In this document: positions 28,760 through 39,663 of the stretch, piece after piece
How positions within the stretch are numbered: position 1 is the stretch's first letter
How the letters are laid out: each line of letters starts with the position of its first letter
Assembly (NCBI RefSeq): GCF_000987775.1
Contig: NZ_LAHO01000005.1
Location: 62,001-126,000, forward strand
Source of the DNA: Arsukibacterium ikkense
GTDB taxonomy: Bacteria > Pseudomonadota > Gammaproteobacteria > Enterobacterales > Alteromonadaceae
DNA length: 64,000 nucleotides
Direction of reading: 5' to 3'
The notes under the pieces: generated by a model
The model's input: only the letters and a program-made list of their open reading frames with translations
Told to the model about the DNA's origin: nothing
The model's database searches: none
Program-made: the position numbers and the translations under genes

Positions 28760-30753
28760 CCGCTGTGCCATCGTTCTGCCGTGTTGCGGTGTTAATGCTG
28801 CTGGCATCATTGCTGGTAGCAGGATGTAGTAGTCAAACCACGCCAGACGATACGCTACGTCTTAGTATTGTGCATATTAACGACACCCACTCCCAGTTTG
28901 ATGCCACTCCTGCCAGAGTAATGGGGCCTGCAGGTACGCCTTTATATACTTTTATTGGCGGCCATCCGCGGCTATTAACTAAAGCCCGGCAATTCCAGGC
29001 TGAGGCAACAGCCAACGGTATTGCGTCGTTATTTTTACATGGTGGTGATGCCTTTAAAGGCAGCGCCTATTTCGAGCTGTTTGAGCAAAAAATCAATATC
29101 GACATTTTAAACCGGATGGGCCTGCATGCGATGGCATTAGGCAACCACGAGTTTGATATAGGCCTGGCTAAGCTGGCTGATTTTGCCAGTAATATTAATT
29201 TTCCGTTGCTGGCGGCTAATGTGGACAGCAGTGCTGAGCCAGCGCTGGTTAATGTGACTAACTTAAAAAGCTACCAGCTGTTTGCCATTGACGGCCCCGC
29301 GCTGCTTGCGGTCAGTAATATGGCCGAAGCGGCAGGCAAAACCATTGTTGCGGTGTTTGGTTTAGCACTGGAAGATATGCGCAGCATGGTGCCCGCTACC
29401 GGTGAGCTGGTATTTGCTGCTGAGGTGGCGGCGGCCCAGGCGACAGTCGACTATCTGCAGGCACAGGGCATTAAGCACATTATTGCGCTAACCCATTTGG
29501 GCCATCAACGTGATTTACGTTTAGCACAGCAGGTTAATGGTATTGATCTGATAGTCGGTGGCCATTCGCATAGTTTGCTGGGCGATTTCAGGCACTGGTA
29601 TCTTGGCCTGCAAGCACCGTACGCCGAGCTGGTGGCTAACCCGGATGGCTTTGGCCAGACCTGTATCGTGCAAGCCGGCCAGTTTGCGCAGGCGGTAGGC
29701 GCGGCAGAGCTTAAATTTGATAGCGCCGGGCGCTTAACCCAGTGCTATGGCGAAAACACCTTACTGGCCAGTCGTGATTATTTTACGTTGGCACTGCGCA
29801 GTGAAGATAGCCGCCTTGCAGCAAGCGAGCAGGCCACGACAGAAAGCTATATCAACCGGCTTGCACGTACCGCGATAACGGAAGAAGACCCAGAGCTGCG
29901 CCAGATATTGAACACGGTTTACTTACCAGCAGTGCAAAAGGCCTATGGCGCGCAAATCAGCGTTAGCGAGCAAAGCATTAACCATGTTCGTTTACCCGGC
30001 ACTGGCGGCAGCGATCAGCATGGTTCGGTGCTGGCCGGCCATATTACTGATGCTATGTATTATTGGCTAAACCAGCCGGCAGTGCGGGCGAAAACCGGCC
30101 GACAGGTTGATTTTACCTTAATTGGCGCCGGCAATATCCGGGCGAGTCTGGAGGCGGGTGCCATATATGAAGGGCATATCCGCTTAGAGGTATTACCCTT
30201 TGATGCGCCGCTAAGCATTTTGACGCTAACCGGCGCTGAGCTAACTGAGTTATTGCATGAGGTGATCAGCGCTACCTTGCCCGCAGGCGCCCATGCTGGA
30301 AAGTTTCCGTACGCTAGCCATTTACGCTATGTTGCCCGCGAGAATGCGGATGGTCAGGCGGTACTGACGCAACTGCAATGGTGGCAAGCAGAGCGCTGGC
30401 AGGATATAGAGCCTGCTGCAACATACAGCCTGGCCACCACCAATTATTTAGCCAACGGCAATGATGGCTGGCAGCGGTTACAGCAGGTGCAGCAGCACAG
30501 CACTGATCGCATTGATTTAATCATAGAGCAGCAGCAACTGGCGATATATCCGCTGAGCCGGGTGCAAGCAATAACCGATAGCAGTGGCCAGCAAGCTTTT
30601 GTACCGCACTATCAGCAGGTAGTGGGTTTGCCATGTGACATTGCGGGCAATGACTGCAAAGTTGCTGCGCTGGCGGTAATCGATTACTTAAAAGCCACCC
30701 CTGCGCTATGGCAGCAGCCAAGGCCGGCCACCGTTACGCTGTTGCGGCCATAA
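28756..30753 (+). CDS. 5'-nucleotidase/UshA-family metallophosphatase lipoprotein
   Basis: A 665-residue calcineurin-like phosphatase with a 5'-nucleotidase C-terminal domain. The N-terminus is a lipoprotein signal with a lipobox (LLVAGC, Cys near residue 24), so the mature protein is membrane-anchored facing the periplasm. Metal-binding motifs are IVHINDTHSQFD, LFLHGGDAFKGS, ALGNHEFD and GGHSHS. The C-terminal domain has GGSDQHGSVLAGHITDAMYYW and NGNDGW. It probably dephosphorylates extracytoplasmic nucleotides for nucleoside uptake. It overlaps the HIT gene start-to-stop and converges on chrA. Confidence 0.9.
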   Translation: MTAVPSFCRVAVLMLLASLLVAGCSSQTTPDDTLRLSIVHINDTHSQFDATPARVMGPAGTPLYTFIGGHPRLLTKARQFQAEATANGIASLFLHGGDAFKGSAYFELFEQKINIDILNRMGLHAMALGNHEFDIGLAKLADFASNINFPLLAANVDSSAEPALVNVTNLKSYQLFAIDGPALLAVSNMAEAAGKTIVAVFGLALEDMRSMVPATGELVFAAEVAAAQATVDYLQAQGIKHIIALTHLGHQRDLRLAQQVNGIDLIVGGHSHSLLGDFRHWYLGLQAPYAELVANPDGFGQTCIVQAGQFAQAVGAAELKFDSAGRLTQCYGENTLLASRDYFTLALRSEDSRLAASEQATTESYINRLARTAITEEDPELRQILNTVYLPAVQKAYGAQISVSEQSINHVRLPGTGGSDQHGSVLAGHITDAMYYWLNQPAVRAKTGRQVDFTLIGAGNIRASLEAGAIYEGHIRLEVLPFDAPLSILTLTGAELTELLHEVISATLPAGAHAGKFPYASHLRYVARENADGQAVLTQLQWWQAERWQDIEPAATYSLATTNYLANGNDGWQRLQQVQQHSTDRIDLIIEQQQLAIYPLSRVQAITDSSGQQAFVPHYQQVVGLPCDIAGNDCKVAALAVIDYLKATPALWQQPRPATVTLLRP

Positions 30754-30781
30754 GTAATTACTTGTTTGCGGCAAGTGCTGC

Positions 30782-32164
30782 TTAGCTCACTACTTGTGAT
30801 AAAACGCTAAGCAGCATGCCGGCAATAGCTGCGCCTGAGAGTACCCGCATAATGCTTTGTTCAAATTTAAACAATGCCAGGCCGGCAACTAAGCCCAGCA
30901 GCAACGCAACCCAATCAACCTGGCTACTTAAGCCCGCTGGCCACAGCACATAGTAGCCAAAAAACAATGCCAGATTAACGATAACTCCCACCACAGCTGC
31001 GGTTACCGCAGTTAACGGCCCGGTAAATGTCGCCTGCTGCCGACTGGCCTCCACCAGCGGGGCGCCGGCAATAATAAACAGGAATGAGGGCAAAAACGTA
31101 AAAAAAGTGACAATGGCCGCGGCCAGTATGCCGGCCTGTAATAAACTGTCCGGGCCAAATAATTGCTGGCTCCAGCCGGCAATAAAACCAACAAAGGTGA
31201 CCACCATAATCAATGGCCCCGGTGTGCTTTCACCCAGCGCCAGGCCGTCAATCATTTGCAGCGCGGTTAACCATTGATATTGCTCGATAGCCGCCTGATA
31301 AACATAAGGCAATACCGCATAAGCGCCACCAAAGGTCAGTAGCGCCGCCTTGGTAAAAAACCAGGCCAGCTGAGTCTGGGTGCTGTGCCAGCCATAAACA
31401 GCCGTCAGCAGGCCAATAGCGGCCAGCCAGATAACAATGCCAATGGTTAACGCCACTATCAGTTTACGCCAGCTAAAGCGTTGCCGGGCAGGTACCGCGC
31501 TTTGATCATTTATCACGGCGGCAGTTTGCACCGTGTTGGCGGGCTGAGAGGCTTGCACTGCTTCAGCAGCGTGCGGTGATTGAGGAGCGTGTGCCACTGG
31601 CGCCTTAAGTTGCGCTGGAAACCAGGTCATCAGTACCAAACCAATTAGCGCGGCAGCAAATACAATCAGCGGAAAGGGCAGCTTAAAGCCAGCAATACCT
31701 ATTAACGCCAGCAGCGCCAAAGCAGCCAGCGCCGGAGTATGCAGGGTTTTCTTTGCCAGGCGCCAGGCGGCAAACAGCACTATTGCCGTTACCGCCGGCT
31801 TAATGCCGTACAACACACCTTGCAGCAGCGGCACATCACCATGCGCCAGGTACAGCCAGGCCAGAGCAGATAAAATAAAAAACGAGGGCAGAATAAACAG
31901 CCCACCGGCGATAAAGGCACCGCGCTTACCGTGCAATAACCAGCCAATATAGGTGGCCAGTTGCTGCGCCTCAGGCCCTGGCAGCAACATAGTGTAGTTT
32001 AAGGCGTGTAAAAAGCGCTTTTCCGAAATCCAGCGGCGTTTTTCCACCAGCTCCTGATGCATCATGCCCAGTTGCCCGGCCGGGCCGCCAAAGCTGATAA
32101 AACCCAGTTTCAGCCAGTACCAGAAGGCTTCGCGCAGGCTGACATCTGGTTTTTGCTCAGGCAT
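30782..32164 (-). CDS. chrA: Chromate transporter family protein (long-chain ChrA, two CHR domains)
   Basis: A 460-residue inner-membrane protein with two homologous CHR domains. The N-terminal half carries FWYWLKLGFISFGGPAGQLGMMHQELVEKRRWISEKRFLHALNYTMLLPGPEAQQ. The C-terminal half carries FFTKAALLTFGGAYAVLPYVY and LGESTPGPLIMVVTFVGF. The linker around residues 195-235 is polar and Ala/Gln-rich. Characterised long ChrA proteins export chromate, conferring resistance, though many chromosomal homologues have untested substrates. No chrB regulator is adjacent. The SLC13 permease gene lies on the same strand 62 bases upstream. Confidence 0.88.
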   Translation of the reverse strand: MPEQKPDVSLREAFWYWLKLGFISFGGPAGQLGMMHQELVEKRRWISEKRFLHALNYTMLLPGPEAQQLATYIGWLLHGKRGAFIAGGLFILPSFFILSALAWLYLAHGDVPLLQGVLYGIKPAVTAIVLFAAWRLAKKTLHTPALAALALLALIGIAGFKLPFPLIVFAAALIGLVLMTWFPAQLKAPVAHAPQSPHAAEAVQASQPANTVQTAAVINDQSAVPARQRFSWRKLIVALTIGIVIWLAAIGLLTAVYGWHSTQTQLAWFFTKAALLTFGGAYAVLPYVYQAAIEQYQWLTALQMIDGLALGESTPGPLIMVVTFVGFIAGWSQQLFGPDSLLQAGILAAAIVTFFTFLPSFLFIIAGAPLVEASRQQATFTGPLTAVTAAVVGVIVNLALFFGYYVLWPAGLSSQVDWVALLLGLVAGLALFKFEQSIMRVLSGAAIAGMLLSVLSQVVS

Positions 32165-32226
32165 CTTTAGCTCTCAGTAGTCGTTAACAGTGACGGGCAT
32201 GTTAAAAATGCTACTTTAACATAGGA

Positions 32227-34065
32227 TCAGGCCGGATATAGTGGGAATAGCAGCGGGACTAACAGCACACTCACCAGCAACACCAGTAGCGTAAAGGGGG
32301 CGCCGATACGCACAAAATCGAAAAATGTGTATTGGCCCGGCACCAGTACCAGGGTATTGACCGGTGAGGATACTGGTGTCATAAAAGCCGCCGAGGCGGC
32401 CAGCGCGACCATCATCGCAAACGGATAGGGTGACGCTCCCAGGGTATTGGCCAGCGACACCGCTACCGGTGCCATTAATACGGCGGTGGCGGTATTCGAA
32501 ATAAAAGAGCCGGTAATAGCCGTCAGCACAAACAACGCCGCCAGCAGCGCATAGTCACCGCTGTCACCCAGCAGGTAAAGCAAGCTGTGCACCGCCAGAT
32601 CAATACCGCCGGTTTGCTGCAAGGCTAAGGCAAAGGGCAGCATGCCAACAATCAGGATCAGACTGGGCCAGTGAATGGCTTTATAGGCACTGTTCGGGGT
32701 AATACAGCCCAGGGCGCCCATCAGCAGGCAGCTGAGCAGCGCCGCTATCACATTAGGCACCAGACCGCTGACCATCAACAGCACCATCAGTGCCAGACAA
32801 AGCAGCGCATGAGGCGCCTTGCGGGCCGCCGGTGTCACTTCATCGACTTCTGCCGGCAGGCTGAGCACCAGAAAATCGCGGCTTTGTTGTTGCAGCCGGT
32901 GAATATCCTGCCAGTTACCGGCCACCAGCAGTTTATCGGTGGCCTGCAGCTTTTCATCAACCAGCACGCCGACTAAGGCTTCACCGCCGCGGCGCAGTCC
33001 CACCACATTGAGTTTATACTGGCTGCGAAACGCCAGTTGCTGAATGGTTTTGCCTGGCAATGTTGACTCGGGTGGAAAGGCAATCTCGGCCAGCCCCAGT
33101 TCATGCGCATGCAGCGAATAATAAGAATTAGCCAGCGGCAGCGGCTGCAGACCCAGTTCGCGGCAGCTGGGTAGCAGATCCTGTGCCGGATAAATCAGGT
33201 CGACCAGTAAGATGTCGGCGGGTTCGACCAGCGTATTGCCAGTGGCGTTTAGCAACAGGGTACGGAATTTTTGCTGGCGTTCGATGGCCACTACATTAAT
33301 GCCGTATTGCTGGCGTAACGCCAGCTCATTCAGTTGCTGTTCCAGTAAAGGCGAGCCGGACAACACTTTAAAGCGCTGCTCCCGCTCCTGCAGACGGTAA
33401 CTTTGTGCCAGCGCACTGAGGGTGAGCCGTGGTGCGCCGCTTTGTCCCGCAGCCAGCTTGGGCTGCAGCCAGCGTCGTGCCAGCAGCATGTATGCCACGC
33501 CCAGTACCAGTACCACCAGGCCAATGGGGGTAAAGCTGAAAAACTGAAACCCCTCCAGACCATTACGTTGCAATTCACTGTGCACCACCATATTAGGGGG
33601 CGTCGCCACCAGGGTTTGCATACCGCTGATCAGCGCAGCAAAGGCCAGTGGCATCATCAAGCGGCCCGGGGCAATATTCATTCTGGCGCAAATACTTAAT
33701 ACCACCGGAATAAAAATGGCGACCACGCCGGTAGAACTCATCACTGATCCCATCAGTGCCACCGACAGCATCAGCAAAATTAGCAATTTGACTTCGCTGT
33801 TGCCGGATACCCGAACCAGCCAGTCTCCCAGGCGGTAGACAATACCGGTTCTGACCAGGCCGTCACCCATCACAAATAAAGCAGCAATCAGAATCACTGC
33901 CGGATCACTAAAGCCTGCCAGCGTTTGTGACAGTGTCAGCACGCCGCTCAGCGGAAACATCACCAGCACCAGCAGGGCGACCACATCGGTACGGGGTTTA
34001 TTAACAGCAAAGCAGCCCATACATAGCAGCAACATGGCCAATACCCATATTAATTCAGTGTTCAT
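32227..34065 (-). CDS. SLC13/DASS-family permease with two RCK_C (TrkA-C) domains
   Basis: A 612-residue membrane transporter. Hydrophobic segments occupy residues 1-190 and 395-612. Between them lie two soluble TrkA-C-like domains (about 205-290 and 300-385: YGINVVAIERQQKFRTLL and FRSQYKLNVVGLRRGGEALVG). This is the CitM/ArsB-like architecture of 'SLC13 family permease' proteins, with SSTGVVAIFIPVVL near residue 110 and ISNTATAVLMAPVAVSLA plus TPVSSPVNTLVLVPGQYTF in the second half. Members move sulfate, citrate or other anions with sodium or protons; the substrate here is not readable. Confidence 0.87.
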   Translation of the reverse strand: MNTELIWVLAMLLLCMGCFAVNKPRTDVVALLVLVMFPLSGVLTLSQTLAGFSDPAVILIAALFVMGDGLVRTGIVYRLGDWLVRVSGNSEVKLLILLMLSVALMGSVMSSTGVVAIFIPVVLSICARMNIAPGRLMMPLAFAALISGMQTLVATPPNMVVHSELQRNGLEGFQFFSFTPIGLVVLVLGVAYMLLARRWLQPKLAAGQSGAPRLTLSALAQSYRLQEREQRFKVLSGSPLLEQQLNELALRQQYGINVVAIERQQKFRTLLLNATGNTLVEPADILLVDLIYPAQDLLPSCRELGLQPLPLANSYYSLHAHELGLAEIAFPPESTLPGKTIQQLAFRSQYKLNVVGLRRGGEALVGVLVDEKLQATDKLLVAGNWQDIHRLQQQSRDFLVLSLPAEVDEVTPAARKAPHALLCLALMVLLMVSGLVPNVIAALLSCLLMGALGCITPNSAYKAIHWPSLILIVGMLPFALALQQTGGIDLAVHSLLYLLGDSGDYALLAALFVLTAITGSFISNTATAVLMAPVAVSLANTLGASPYPFAMMVALAASAAFMTPVSSPVNTLVLVPGQYTFFDFVRIGAPFTLLVLLVSVLLVPLLFPLYPA

Positions 34066-34146
34066 GACGGTGGGGCCTTATTTTCTGAGTGAGTTGTATT
34101 TGCTGATACCCTCAAAGCGGTGGCCAGCAGCTATGCTGGTAGCCTG

Positions 34147-34599
34147 TTAACGCTTAAACTTTGTTTCCAGAATAACCGACGAAGTAGTGCGCTCCACCCC
34201 TTCCAGGTTACCAATATCATCCAGAATATGGCTTAGCTGCTCGGTATTTTGTGCCTGCACTATGGCAATTAAATCATACTCGCCGCTAATGGCATACAGC
34301 GCAGCAACCTGGGGTATTTGCTTAAGCTCAATATTAGTGCGGGCGGTTAGCTTCTGGCGTACCTTAATACTGACATGTGCTGCCACCAGAGTGGCCAGAT
34401 ATTCATCGCCGTACTCTACGGTATAGCCTTTAATCACGCCGCTTAATTCCAGCTTTTGTAAGCGGGTTTGCACCGTTGAGCGCGACAAATTCAGCTGGCG
34501 GGCTAAATCAGAAATACTGGCCCTGGCATTGTGCTGCAGCACAGCTAACAGCTTTTCATCTTCTTTCGTAATGACGCTTTTAAGAGAGCTTACTGACAC
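34147..34599 (-). CDS. Lrp/AsnC-family transcriptional regulator
   Basis: A regulator of about 150 residues. An N-terminal helix-turn-helix (KLLAVLQHNARASISDLARQLNLSRSTVQTRLQKLELSGVIKGYTVEYG) is followed by a RAM/AsnC ligand-binding domain (QVAALYAISGEYDLIAIVQAQNTEQLSHILDDIGNLEGVERTTSSVIL). I place the start at the GTG at 34599, because GGAAGGA lies eight bases upstream and the length then matches the family. The frame is open to an upstream ATG at 34665. It is divergent from astC, so control of the arginine genes in response to an amino acid is a reasonable inference. Confidence 0.88.
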   Translation of the reverse strand: MSVSSLKSVITKEDEKLLAVLQHNARASISDLARQLNLSRSTVQTRLQKLELSGVIKGYTVEYGDEYLATLVAAHVSIKVRQKLTARTNIELKQIPQVAALYAISGEYDLIAIVQAQNTEQLSHILDDIGNLEGVERTTSSVILETKFKR

Positions 34600-34658
34600 T
34601 TTGCTAAATCCTTCCGTCAAAATGACGTAATTAACTGTTAAATTGTTAATAATGATAC

Positions 34659-34687
34659 TGCACATTGCTAAAGCTAGCCAATATAAT
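34659..34687 (+). promoter_or_regulatory. Probable sigma-70 promoter of astC
   Basis: A perfect -10 (TATAAT, 34682-34687) lies 17 bases after a weak -35 (TGCACA, 34659-34664, four of six matches). Transcription would give a leader of about 75 bases before astC. The AT-rich stretch at 34610-34655 with repeated TTAA/TTAAC motifs overlaps the regulator's own start and could hold Lrp-type sites. Confidence 0.5.
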
Positions 34688-34765
34688 AGTGGTATTCATT
34701 CAGCCCCCGTCAACACCAACATTAAAATTAACGGCAGCGGGGCCTTGGCAACAGCAGAGGGTTAA

Positions 34766-35989
<1,224 letters not shown>

Positions 35990-35992
35990 TTT

Positions 35993-37024
35993 ATGCTGGT
36001 TATCAGGCCTATTACCGCCGCTGATTTTACGGCGTTAAAACAAATAGCCATTGAATCTGGCCATGGCTTTACCTCGTTGCCAGTGCACGATGAGCGCTTA
36101 GCCCAGAAAATTAAGCATGCCGAGCAAAGCTTTAAGGCTGATGTTAAGCAACCGGGCGATCAGGGGTATTTGTTTGTGCTGGAAGATACCAGCAGCGGTG
36201 AAATAGTCGGTACTACCGGTATTGAAGCGGCAGTAGGCCTGCAAACCCCGTTGTATCATTTTCAGCAAAACACCGTTATTCATCACAGTGCCGAGCTGAA
36301 TGTGATGAACCAGCTGAAAACCCTGACTCTGTGTAACGACTATACCGGCGCCTCAGAAATTTGTACGCTGTTTCTGCGCGAAAGCTACCGGCGTAACCAT
36401 GCCGGCCGCTTTTTATCCAAGGTGCGGTTTTTATTTATGGCCGAGCACCCCCAGCGTTTTGCCAGCAAAGTGATTGCCGAAATGCGCGGTGCCGCCGATA
36501 AAGACGGCCAGCCGCCATTCTGGCACTGGCTGCAACAGCTGTTTTTAACCATCGATTTTCCGACTGCCGATCAGCTGATAGGCGTGGGTAAAAAGGCCTT
36601 TATTGCTGAGCTGATGCCTCGCCACCCTATATATGTTGGCTTGCTGCCAGCAAGCGCCCAGGCGGTGATTGGCCAGGTGCATGAAAACACCAAGCCAGCG
36701 CTGCGCATGCTGGAAAAAGAAGGCTTTAGTCATCGAGGCTATATTGATTTGTTCGATGCCGGGCCAACAGTAGAAGCGCCGCTTAGCCAGATTAAATCGG
36801 TTGCGGCCAGCAAAAAAGTGCCGGTAAAAATTGTCGCTGATACGCAAGGGGATTATACCCTGGCGGTGGCCAATACTGCCGTACAGGATTTTCGCGCTAG
36901 TTTTGGCAAAGCCGCGTGCTTTGATGAGGCAAGTAATACCTTGTTACTTAGTCCACAGCTGGCAGAGGCTCTGCAACTTAGCGATGGCGAGATGGCGCGT
37001 TTTATTAATCTGGATCAGGCCTGA
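35993..37024 (+). CDS. astA: Arginine N-succinyltransferase
   Basis: A 343-residue AstA. It opens with MLVIRPITAADFTALKQIAIESGHGFTSLP. Other family segments are GYLFVLEDTSSGEIVGTTGIEAAVG, ASEICTLFLRESYRRNHAGRFLSKVRFLFMAEHPQRFA, and LPRHPIYVGLL-like MPRHPIYVGLLPASAQAVIGQVHENTKPALRMLEKEGF. It transfers succinyl from succinyl-CoA to the alpha-amino group of arginine, the first AST step. It is tightly linked to astC. The next expected gene, astD (succinylglutamate-semialdehyde dehydrogenase), is absent at this position. Confidence 0.93.
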   Translation: MLVIRPITAADFTALKQIAIESGHGFTSLPVHDERLAQKIKHAEQSFKADVKQPGDQGYLFVLEDTSSGEIVGTTGIEAAVGLQTPLYHFQQNTVIHHSAELNVMNQLKTLTLCNDYTGASEICTLFLRESYRRNHAGRFLSKVRFLFMAEHPQRFASKVIAEMRGAADKDGQPPFWHWLQQLFLTIDFPTADQLIGVGKKAFIAELMPRHPIYVGLLPASAQAVIGQVHENTKPALRMLEKEGFSHRGYIDLFDAGPTVEAPLSQIKSVAASKKVPVKIVADTQGDYTLAVANTAVQDFRASFGKAACFDEASNTLLLSPQLAEALQLSDGEMARFINLDQA

Positions 37025-37102
37025 ACAGCCGCCATTGCCGTATAATGATGTTAGTTAATACCACCCTTTAAAAATTGTGATTAGACCTAAACCGGAGTAG
37101 AT

Positions 37103-37906
37103 ATGCACACTGATGTAAATGCCCTGTTCGCCAACTTATGGCAAGACTATGTAGCGGTAACGCCGTCGGCCAAAAAAGTGCACCAGTTGCTGGGCTCGTC
37201 ACAACAGGATGATGTGATAAACGACCATATCGCGCTGCGGACCTTTAACCTGGAAAAAGTAGGCCTGGCTAAACTGGCCGCGCATTTTCTGGCGTTGGGT
37301 TATGAAGAGTGCGGTGAGTATCACTTTGCAGCGAAAAAACTGTACGCCAAGCATTTCGAGCACCCGGACCGTAACCAGCCAAAAGTATTTATCTCTGAGC
37401 TGTTGCTGGATAAATGCTCAGCGTTCTTACGTGACACTATTACTGAACTGGTTGCGCAAATTCCGGATGAAGCCGTCACAGCCGATAACTTTTTATACAG
37501 TGGCACTCACTGGCAGGTAAGCCAGGCCACTTATGAAAAACTGCTGGCAGAAAGTGAATATGCCGCCTGGGTTGCCGCCTGGGGCTATCGCGCCAACCAC
37601 TTTACCGTTAGCGTCAACGAGCTGGCCAGTTTCGACAGCTTAGAGCAGGTAAATACCGCGCTGAAACATGCCGGCTTTTTACTGAATACCTCAGGTGGCG
37701 AAATTAAAGGCACCCCGGATGTTTATCTGGAGCAATCGTCTACCCTGGCTGATTTACACCAAGTGCAATTCAGCGATACGGTAGCCACTATCCCCAGCTG
37801 CTTTTACGAATTCGCCCGCCGTTATCCACTGAGCTGCGGCATGCTATACACTGGCTTCGTTGCAGCGTCAGCGGATAAAATTTTTGAAAGTACTAATGCG
37901 CGTTAA
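37103..37906 (+). CDS. DUF1338 family protein (HglS-like metalloenzyme)
   Basis: A 267-residue DUF1338 protein. Recognisable stretches are NDHIALRTFN (first metal-ligand His), EECGEYHFAAKKLYAKHFEHPD, FISELLLDK, HWQVSQATYEKLL, YRANHFTVSVNEL and FYEFARRYP. DUF1338 includes HglS (PP_5260), an iron(II) enzyme that converts 2-oxoadipate to D-2-hydroxyglutarate in Pseudomonas lysine catabolism. This protein is of the shorter form, so that reaction should not be assumed. It sits 78 bases after astA, recalling Shewanella clusters where a DUF1338 gene ends the ast operon. A terminator follows. Confidence 0.83.
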   Translation: MHTDVNALFANLWQDYVAVTPSAKKVHQLLGSSQQDDVINDHIALRTFNLEKVGLAKLAAHFLALGYEECGEYHFAAKKLYAKHFEHPDRNQPKVFISELLLDKCSAFLRDTITELVAQIPDEAVTADNFLYSGTHWQVSQATYEKLLAESEYAAWVAAWGYRANHFTVSVNELASFDSLEQVNTALKHAGFLLNTSGGEIKGTPDVYLEQSSTLADLHQVQFSDTVATIPSCFYEFARRYPLSCGMLYTGFVAASADKIFESTNAR

Positions 37907-37940
37907 TTCACATTAATACCAAGTAATAAGCGCTTTTATC

Positions 37941-37973
37941 AAGGCCAGCACCCGGCTGGCCTTGTTTATATTT
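37941..37973 (+). terminator. Rho-independent terminator after the ast/DUF1338 operon
   Basis: A perfect 9-bp stem, AAGGCCAGC (37941-37949) and GCTGGCCTT (37955-37963), with loop ACCCG and tail GTTTATATTT. It lies 34 bases after the DUF1338 stop. Confidence 0.85.
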
Positions 37974-38168
37974 AATGTGCTGCATTCGTTCTATTCTTAG
38001 CTGACATGTTTTAACACTTTGACCTACTTGTAGAGTTACTGATCCCTGCAACTGCTATAACAGTAATAAACTATTGCCGATAAATACTGTCACAATCAGC
38101 AGCGCCGGTTAAGTCGGCGGACATTATCAGTGTGTAAACGGTAAAACGCCGGGTGGAAAAGGAGTGTT

Positions 38169-39632
38169 ATGAGAGCAACAGGGGTAGTCAGCGCCATAGC
38201 GTTGACAGTAAACTTAGTATTAGCAGCACCATTGCAGGCAAAAGAATTTGATAAAGCCACCATTATGCTTGAGCATCCGGCGAATGGCAGCATAGTGCAG
38301 CTGAATAACAGCAACAGTTTACTGGTGTCGGGTTTTAACCAGTTTGAACGCTGGTTAACTAAAATTGATTTAGCCGACTACAGCAGCAGGCTGCTGCCAC
38401 TACCCGCCGATGTGCAGTATTTTACCACCGCTACCCTGGCACAACATGCCAAGCCGCAACTGGTGTTGCTGGGTGCTGCGGGGGTGTATCGTTTTGACAG
38501 CAATACCAATAGCAACGAATTATTGTTTGCCAGCGATTCTATGTTCCGGCTGGTAGATGAGGCACGCCTGCGTAGCCGCGATTTCAGCCTGGATTTAGGC
38601 TCTGGTTTATCTGACTTTCTGCTCCCCGATTTTCAGCACTATCATTTATACCGCCAGCAGGCCGATGGCAGTTTCCGCCATTTTGCCCTGCCGGTGACAG
38701 CCCGGGTACAAACCTGGAATAACAACAGGGCCGATTACAGTGCCCGGCGTTTTTATAGCTTAGACGTGAATGGTAGCGGCTTAACCGATTTACTGTTTGT
38801 CGAAAATGGCCGTTTTAAAGTGTTTTTGCAGCAGGCCGATGGCAATTTCAGCAGCACGCCCTTTTATCCGGACTGGCCGGTAAGTTTATCCACTGAGCGT
38901 GAGGCCGATCAGCGTTCTGATGCCGGGCGCAGTTATGGCGGTCAAAGCATTGTAAGTTTAAATGACATTACCGATCTGGACGGGGACGGCATTCCTGATT
39001 TGGTGCTTAGCCGGGAAAAAATTGCTGATGCACTGGACAGAAGCAGCAGTTTTGAAGTGCATTTTGGTCAGTTAACCGAGCAGGGCTTGCAGTTTAATGC
39101 CCAGCCAGATACCCAGATTAATATCGATTCTGTGCCAACTGATGTAGTGATTGCCGATTTTAATGGCGATGGCCGCAAAGATTTTTATATTCCCACCACC
39201 CATATTGGTATCAGTACCATAGTGCGGGTATTGCTACGCGGCAGTGCTAATCTGGATATTGATTTTTATTTGCTGGATGACAATCGGCGTTACCCGGCAA
39301 AGGCTGATTTCCGGCAGCAGGCAACCATTGATGTCAGCATTTCTAATTTGCGTTTTGATATGCCGTTATTTGAACTGGCGAACTTATCGGCTGATGGCAA
39401 GAAAACCCTGGTAGTGGGTGAGGGTGGGCGTCAGCTGCGGTTTTATGAACCCGACGCCAGCCGGCTGTTCAGCCGGCGTAGTGAACGGTTAAACCTGGAT
39501 TTACCGCGCGACAGCAGCCGGGTAAGAGTAATGGACTTAAATGGCAATGGTAAAGACGATATCCTGTTGCCATTTGATAGTCTGGACAAAGAGGCTAACC
39601 GCAATCAGTTACAGCTGCTGCTTAGCCGCTGA
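38169..39632 (+). CDS. Exported FG-GAP/VCBS-repeat protein
   Basis: A 487-residue protein with a Sec signal peptide (about residues 1-25, ending LQAKE). Several FG-GAP/VCBS beta-propeller blades follow, with calcium-loop motifs: DVNGSGLTDLLFVENG, DLDGDGIPDLVLSRE, DFNGDGRKDFYIP and DLNGNGKDDILLP. This resembles integrin-alpha-like bacterial propellers that are secreted or periplasmic. No catalytic domain is visible, and the role is unknown. It has a GGAAAAGGAG ribosome site. The 260 bases upstream hold the previous terminator and no other recognisable element. Confidence 0.8.
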   Translation: MRATGVVSAIALTVNLVLAAPLQAKEFDKATIMLEHPANGSIVQLNNSNSLLVSGFNQFERWLTKIDLADYSSRLLPLPADVQYFTTATLAQHAKPQLVLLGAAGVYRFDSNTNSNELLFASDSMFRLVDEARLRSRDFSLDLGSGLSDFLLPDFQHYHLYRQQADGSFRHFALPVTARVQTWNNNRADYSARRFYSLDVNGSGLTDLLFVENGRFKVFLQQADGNFSSTPFYPDWPVSLSTEREADQRSDAGRSYGGQSIVSLNDITDLDGDGIPDLVLSREKIADALDRSSSFEVHFGQLTEQGLQFNAQPDTQINIDSVPTDVVIADFNGDGRKDFYIPTTHIGISTIVRVLLRGSANLDIDFYLLDDNRRYPAKADFRQQATIDVSISNLRFDMPLFELANLSADGKKTLVVGEGGRQLRFYEPDASRLFSRRSERLNLDLPRDSSRVRVMDLNGNGKDDILLPFDSLDKEANRNQLQLLLSR

Positions 39633-39663
39633 TCAGCAAAGCGACTGCGCCAGCGCTGCCGGC